Assembly (NCBI GenBank): GCA_028698405.1
Contig: JAQVDF010000072.1
Coordinates: forward strand, 1 to 7,694
Length of the DNA stretch: 7,694 bases
From: Phenylobacterium sp.
GTDB lineage: Bacteria; Pseudomonadota; Alphaproteobacteria; Caulobacterales; Caulobacteraceae
Direction of reading: 5' to 3'
Numbering within the stretch: the stretch's first letter is position 1; each line of letters begins with the position of its first letter. Shown here in pieces: positions 4,664-7,694 of the stretch. Below the pieces are notes generated by a model. The model worked only from the letters and a program-made list of their open reading frames with translations, was not told where the DNA came from and ran no database searches. The translations under genes and the position numbers were made by a program.

Positions 4664-5725
4664 CTACTTGCCGCCGCGCACCTGGACGGCCACCCACGGG
4701 AAGTCGGTGAACACGCCGTCGACGCCGCTGGCGTAGAGGGCGCGCAATAGGGCGTGGACGTCGCCGTAGGCCTCCGGGGCGGTCCCGCGCCGCAGCGCCT
4801 CTGGCAGGAAGTGGTTCTCGGCCCGGACGGTCCAGGCGTGGACCTGCAGGCCGGTGGCGTGCGCCAGGCCTACCAGCGGCGTGCCCGGCATCGCCGTCTC
4901 GGCCAGGTTCAGCACCAGCGGCAGCTCGACGCCGATCCCGTCGGCGTAGGCCTTGATCGCCTTCAGTCCCCCCGGCGTCAGCATGTCGGCGTAGCGGGCG
5001 CCCTTGCCGTCGGCCGGCCCGCCGTCGGCGGCTATGAGCTGGATGCGGCGCACCGGCGAAAGGCGGCGGAACCGCTGCAGGGAGTCCGGCTCGAAGCTCT
5101 GCACGATGACCGGCGAGCTGCGCGACTCCAGCCCCTGGATCTTCAGCGCCGCCGCCAGCCTGGGTTCGATGGCCAGGCCGACTCCGCGGAAGTAGGCCGG
5201 GTGCTTCATCTCTGGATAGATGCCGATGGTCCGCCCGGCCTTGGCGCTCTCGCCCCGGGCCAGTTCGACGATCTGGTGGAAGGTCGGGATGGCCTCGTTG
5301 CCGTCGTACTTGGCGTTGGCCGGCCGGATCTTCGGCAGCCGCTCGCGGGCCCGGAGCGTCTTCAGCTCGGCGAGGGTGAAGTCCTCGACGAACCAGCCCT
5401 CGACCTGCCGTCCGTCGATGGTCTTGGTCTTCTTGCGGCTGGCGAAGTTGCGCTTGGAGGCGACGTCGGTGGTGGCCGAGATCTCGTTCTCGTGCCGGGC
5501 GACGAGGACGCCGTCGCGGGTCGGCACCAGGTCCGGCTCGATGAAGTCGGCGCCCTGGCGGATGGCCAGCAGGTAGGCCGACAGGGTGTGTTCGGGAAGC
5601 TGGCCGCTCGCCCCGCGGTGGGCGATGACCAACGGCCGCTTGCCGGCGACCTGCGCCAGCGCCGCCGGCGCGGCCGCGGCGGCGAGACCCGCCGCGGCGA
5701 GGGCGCGGCGCGTCAGGCCCATCAT
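4664..5725 (-). CDS. glpQ: Periplasmic glycerophosphodiester phosphodiesterase, GlpQ-like
   Basis: This 353-residue enzyme is expected to hydrolyse glycerophosphodiesters, the deacylation products of phospholipids, to sn-glycerol 3-phosphate and an alcohol. The N-terminus MMGLTRRALAAAGLAAAAAPAALA|Q is a signal peptide. Its paired arginines followed by a hydrophobic run suggest Tat export, with cleavage near residue 24. The TIM-barrel catalytic motif follows: AHRGASGQLPEHT (H36, R37), FIEPDLVPTRDGVLVARHE (E63, D65, H78). Further GlpQ-like blocks are GIYPEMKHP, VIVQSFEPDSL, YADGIG and GVFTDFP near the end. Length matches E. coli GlpQ closely, favouring the periplasmic GlpQ branch over short cytosolic UgpQ. 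Its ATG overlaps the TGA of the upstream phosphatase gene (ATGA), so translation is probably coupled. No transport gene such as glpT is visible nearby. Confidence 0.9.
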   Translation of the reverse strand: MMGLTRRALAAAGLAAAAAPAALAQVAGKRPLVIAHRGASGQLPEHTLSAYLLAIRQGADFIEPDLVPTRDGVLVARHENEISATTDVASKRNFASRKKTKTIDGRQVEGWFVEDFTLAELKTLRARERLPKIRPANAKYDGNEAIPTFHQIVELARGESAKAGRTIGIYPEMKHPAYFRGVGLAIEPRLAAALKIQGLESRSSPVIVQSFEPDSLQRFRRLSPVRRIQLIAADGGPADGKGARYADMLTPGGLKAIKAYADGIGVELPLVLNLAETAMPGTPLVGLAHATGLQVHAWTVRAENHFLPEALRRGTAPEAYGDVHALLRALYASGVDGVFTDFPWVAVQVRGGK

Positions 5726-6516
5726 GCGGCCGCCTTCAGCCGCTCGAGCAGCAGCGGGTGGAGGTCGAGGTTGGCGCAGCAGACGCTGCCGCGGCCCAGC
5801 ACGTCGTCGCCGCCGTCGGCGTCGGTCACCTTGCCGCCCGCCTCGGTGATCAGCAGCGTGCCGGCGGCGATGTCCCAGGGCTTGAGATCCCGCTCCCAGA
5901 AACCGTCGAAGCGGCCGGCGGCGACATAGGCCATGTCCAGCGCCGCCGAGCCGAAGCGGCGCACGCCGGCGACCCGCTGGGTGATCTGGTGCAGTTCCTT
6001 CAGGAACCTGGCGTGCTGGCCGTGGCCGAGGAAGGGAATGCCGGTGGCCAGCAGCGCTTCGTCCAGCCGCGTCCGGGCCGCGACCCGCAGCCGCCGGTCG
6101 TTGACGTAGCAACCCTTGCCCTTCTCGGCCCAGAACAGCTCGTTGGTGGCGGGATTGTAGGTCACCGCGGCGACGATGGCGCCTTCCCGCTGCAGGGCGA
6201 TGTTGATCGCGAAGTGGGGCAGGGCGTGCAGGAAGTTGGTGGTCCCGTCGAGCGGATCGACGATCCAGGTGTGGGTCTTGTCGGTCCCCTCGATCAGGCC
6301 GCGCTCCTCGCCGAGGAAGCCGTAGCCGGGACGGGCCTTGGTCAGGGCCTCGAACAGCACCTGCTCGGCCTTGAGATCGGCGGCGCTGACGAAGTCGGCC
6401 GCGCCCTTCTTGGAGACCTGCAGTTCGGCCAGTTCGCCGAAGTCGCGGTTCAGCCCGCGGGCGGCCTTGCGGGCCGCATCGCTCATCACCTTCAGGAGGG
6501 CGGACTGGGTGGACAT
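5722..6516 (-). CDS. suhB: Inositol monophosphatase family protein (SuhB-like)
   Basis: This is a 264-residue Mg2+-dependent, lithium-sensitive type phosphatase of the inositol monophosphatase superfamily, cytoplasmic, with no signal peptide. Three metal-site motifs are intact: GEERG with E70/E71 (residues 69-73), WIVDPLDGTTNF with D87 and D90 (84-95), and WDIAAG with D215 (214-219). SKKGAADFVSAADLKAE (about 35-51) is also typical. Length fits SuhB of E. coli (267). The likely substrate is myo-inositol 1-phosphate or a related sugar phosphate; in E. coli SuhB also acts in rRNA transcription antitermination, so the role is not settled by sequence. The ATG has GGAG six bases upstream. It forms a two-gene unit with the glpQ-like gene through a 4-base overlap and begins 60 bases after thiE. 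Confidence 0.88.
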   Translation of the reverse strand: MSTQSALLKVMSDAARKAARGLNRDFGELAELQVSKKGAADFVSAADLKAEQVLFEALTKARPGYGFLGEERGLIEGTDKTHTWIVDPLDGTTNFLHALPHFAINIALQREGAIVAAVTYNPATNELFWAEKGKGCYVNDRRLRVAARTRLDEALLATGIPFLGHGQHARFLKELHQITQRVAGVRRFGSAALDMAYVAAGRFDGFWERDLKPWDIAAGTLLITEAGGKVTDADGGDDVLGRGSVCCANLDLHPLLLERLKAAA

Positions 6517-6576
6517 TGATGCTCCGTCGACGTCGAGGGGCCGGGATAGTGGCAGGGTGGGGCCAAGGCAAGGCGC

Positions 6577-7230
6577 CTAGCCGCGTTCGGCCAGCCCCCT
6601 GGCGATCTCGCGGTTGAAGGCCGCCACCGCCGCGGCGGGCCCCTCGGGGTGGTTCCAGACGCCCGAAGAGACGGCCAGGAAGTCGGCCCCGGCTCGAGCG
6701 ATCTCGCGGGCGTTGTCCACCGTGATGCCGCCGATGGCGACGCACGGGACTTCCATGGACTCCTGCCAGATGGAGAGGATCTCCGGGTCGGCCCGGGTCG
6801 GCGCTTCCTTGGTGGTGGTCGGGTAGAAGGCCCCGAAGGCGACGTAGTCGGCGCCGGCCTCGGCCGCTTCCATGGCCAGGTGTCGGCTGTCGTGGCAGGT
6901 GACGCCGACCATGCGGTCCTTGCCGACCAGCCGCCGGGCCTCGGCGTAGGACGTATCCGACTGGCCCACGTGGACGCCGTCGCAGTCGAGCTTTGCGGCC
7001 AGGACCGGCCGGTCGTTGAGGATCACCGCCACGTCGCGGGCGTGGCAGATCGGGGTCAGCACGTCGACGGCGGCCTCGATCACCTCGTCGGGCGCGTCCT
7101 TCAGGCGAATCTGCAGGGCCGCCACGTCGCCGGCGTCCAGCGCGTGGGCCAGTTCGCGGCCGAAGGCGGCCAGATCGTCGATGGCGGGCGGGGTGATCAG
7201 GTACAGCCGGCAGGCGGGGAAATCGCTCAT
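6577..7230 (-). CDS. thiE: Thiamine-phosphate synthase
   Basis: The 217-residue TIM-barrel enzyme joins HMP pyrophosphate with thiazole phosphate to make thiamine phosphate, in the cytoplasm. Visible family elements are LYLITPP at the start, LQIRLKD (39-45, with Q40, R42, K44), LNDR (71-74), the metal and pyrophosphate loop DGVHVGQSD (84-92), GVTCHDSRH (109-117, usually GVSCH or GVSTH), TTTK (138-141), GGIT (167-170) and AVSSG (186-190). Length is normal. No TPP riboswitch is apparent upstream: there are only 12 bases between the DUF2474 stop codon and this ATG, so it may be read through from the oxidase operon. The ribosome binding site is poor. A TATA-rich stretch, TGATATAGAG, lies just before the start and could be a promoter -10, but would leave almost no leader. 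Confidence 0.93.
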   Translation of the reverse strand: MSDFPACRLYLITPPAIDDLAAFGRELAHALDAGDVAALQIRLKDAPDEVIEAAVDVLTPICHARDVAVILNDRPVLAAKLDCDGVHVGQSDTSYAEARRLVGKDRMVGVTCHDSRHLAMEAAEAGADYVAFGAFYPTTTKEAPTRADPEILSIWQESMEVPCVAIGGITVDNAREIARAGADFLAVSSGVWNHPEGPAAAVAAFNREIARGLAERG

Positions 7231-7242
7231 GGCGGCTCTATA

Positions 7243-7392
7243 TCAGCCCACGCGCAGAAGCGCCCTCAAGGCGTAGGCGACGGCGGCGGTCGCGCCGGCG
7301 CCGGCGATCGCGAGCCCTGCGAACCAGGCCAGCCGTCGCCACAGCGGGCCGGCGGGCTCGCCCTCGGGGGGCGGCTCAATGATAGCCCGCAC
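7243..7392 (-). CDS. DUF2474-type small membrane protein of the bd oxidase operon
   Basis: This is a 49-residue protein, MRAIIEPPPEGEPAGPLWRRLAWFAGL and onward to ALRALLRVG. A Pro/Glu-rich head is followed by PLWRRLAWF, the recognisable DUF2474 signature, and one membrane helix of about 20 residues (LAWFAGLAIAGAGATAAVAYAL, about 21-42) with basic ends. DUF2474 genes lie directly after cydB-type genes in many proteobacteria and are thought to encode a CydX-like accessory subunit of cytochrome bd or cyanide-insensitive oxidase; that function is inferred from position and shape. The GTG start at 7390-7392 lies 17 bases inside cydB, with AAAGGTGAG just upstream as ribosome binding site. No other standard start codon precedes the signature downstream of it. 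The overlap suggests translational coupling to cydB. Confidence 0.75.
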   Translation of the reverse strand: MRAIIEPPPEGEPAGPLWRRLAWFAGLAIAGAGATAAVAYALRALLRVG

Positions 7393-7694
7393 CGGCGCTC
7401 ACCTTTCCGCGGAACAGCCAGTAGACCCAGAAGGTGTAGCCCAGGATCACCGGCAGCAGGATCGCCACGCCCACCAGCATCAGCCCCAGCGCGTTGTCGG
7501 CCGAGGCCGCCTGGCGGAAGGTCATGTCGTAGGGGACGGTGTTCGGGAAGAAGCTGAGCGCCAGGCCGATGTAGCCGGACAGGAAGACCACGCCGGCGCC
7601 GACGAAGGGCAGGGCGTGAGCGTGGCGGCGCAGCCCCGCCGCGACGAGGATCAGTCCGACCGCGCCGAGCGCCGGCACGGCGAGCAGCGGGGCG
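7376..7694 (-). CDS. cydB: Cytochrome bd-type quinol oxidase subunit II, C-terminal part
   Basis: The last 106 residues of a CydB/CioB protein are present; the start lies beyond the right edge. The visible part holds APLLAVPALGAVGLILVAAGLRR, then FVGAGVVFLSGYIGLALSFFP as a membrane helix. The loop NTVPYDMTFRQAASADNALGLMLVG and the final helix ILLPVILGYTFWVYWLFRGKV follow, ending SAGAGYH. The FP..VPY...T...AA....L.LML.G motif and the terminal YT...YW.FRGKV are typical of this subunit. Together with CydA (expected just outside the window) it forms a membrane terminal oxidase that transfers electrons from quinol to oxygen without pumping protons. The DUF2474 gene overlaps its 3' end. The cyanide-insensitive (CIO) subtype is favoured by the DUF2474 neighbour but is not proven here. 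Confidence 0.9.
   Translation of the reverse strand, partial: APLLAVPALGAVGLILVAAGLRRHAHALPFVGAGVVFLSGYIGLALSFFPNTVPYDMTFRQAASADNALGLMLVGVAILLPVILGYTFWVYWLFRGKVSAGAGYH

Noticed and set aside
4754..5929. A 391-codon plus-strand open frame.
   Set aside because: It is antisense to the GlpQ-like and SuhB-like genes, has no recognisable motif, and reflects high third-position GC.
6540..6576. A sigma-54-like sequence (TTGGCCCCACCCTGCC on the minus strand) before the SuhB-like gene.
   Set aside because: The GG and GC are only 9 bases apart instead of 10, and the -12 element lacks TTGC; the spacing is critical for sigma-54.
4664..6745. A 693-codon open frame on the minus strand that could be taken for a long fusion protein ending in GlpQ.
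   Set aside because: Only the last 353 codons resemble a protein family. The upstream part is Arg/Gly/Pro-rich and out of frame with the clear phosphatase gene at 5722-6516. The real start is the ATGA overlap at 5722-5725.
7231..7300. Search for a TPP riboswitch upstream of thiE.
   Set aside because: No CTGAGA core motif is present on the minus strand, and the space upstream is coding (DUF2474).
6649..7557. A 302-codon plus-strand open frame.
   Set aside because: It runs antisense across thiE, the DUF2474 gene and cydB, and is of biased composition without motifs.
1..7694. CRISPR arrays, tRNA or rRNA genes, insertion sequences, integrases, phage or defence genes.
   Set aside because: No regularly spaced repeats, no recognisable RNA gene and no protein of those families were seen on either strand.

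Overview
The window is high-GC and dense in genes. It reads as chromosomal DNA of an alphaproteobacterium in or near the Caulobacterales (Caulobacter, Phenylobacterium or Brevundimonas type). The main reason is a clear RcdA (DUF1465) gene next to a DUF1192 gene. Supporting points are a TonB-dependent receptor piece of the sort abundant in that order, a zinc-cysteine-free L31, and short CTCC/GGAG-rich intergenic repeats. This is a placement from protein likeness only; no rRNA or tRNA is present.

Layout, left to right. Positions 1-205 (minus) hold a stretch from the barrel region of a TonB-dependent receptor whose 5' half is missing: in-frame stops sit directly upstream, and a quinone reductase gene occupies the place where the N-terminus should be. 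Next come a PIG3-type NAD(P)H:quinone oxidoreductase (295-1284, minus) and, divergently, a 68-residue DUF1192 protein (1374-1580, plus) and rcdA (1674-2186, plus). A near-consensus sigma-54 promoter lies at 1598-1614, just upstream of rcdA. Two inverted copies of a REP-like element (2211-2366) and a strong intrinsic terminator (2405-2432) separate rcdA from the convergent rpmE (L31, 2459-2683, minus). A 20-bp perfect palindrome and a possible rpmE promoter lie between rpmE and a divergent MsbA-type ABC exporter (2801-4636, plus).

The right half is all on the minus strand. In transcription order it runs: cydB 3' end (7376-7694), a 49-residue DUF2474 protein overlapping it (7243-7392), thiE (6577-7230), an inositol-monophosphatase family gene (5722-6516), and a glpQ-like exported glycerophosphodiester phosphodiesterase (4664-5725). 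The last two overlap by ATGA and look translationally coupled. The DUF2474 gene is a probable small membrane subunit of the bd-type quinol oxidase.

Functionally this is mostly housekeeping and core metabolism: respiration, thiamine synthesis, phosphodiester and phosphate-ester hydrolysis, ribosome, lipid or drug export. One cell-cycle proteolysis adaptor, RcdA, stands out. I see no mobile element, phage, CRISPR array or defence system. The points most worth a second look are the sigma-54 promoter in front of rcdA (RcdA is known in Caulobacter to promote destruction of the sigma-54 activator TacA, so a feedback loop is conceivable), the small overlapping DUF2474 gene, and the decapitated receptor gene.
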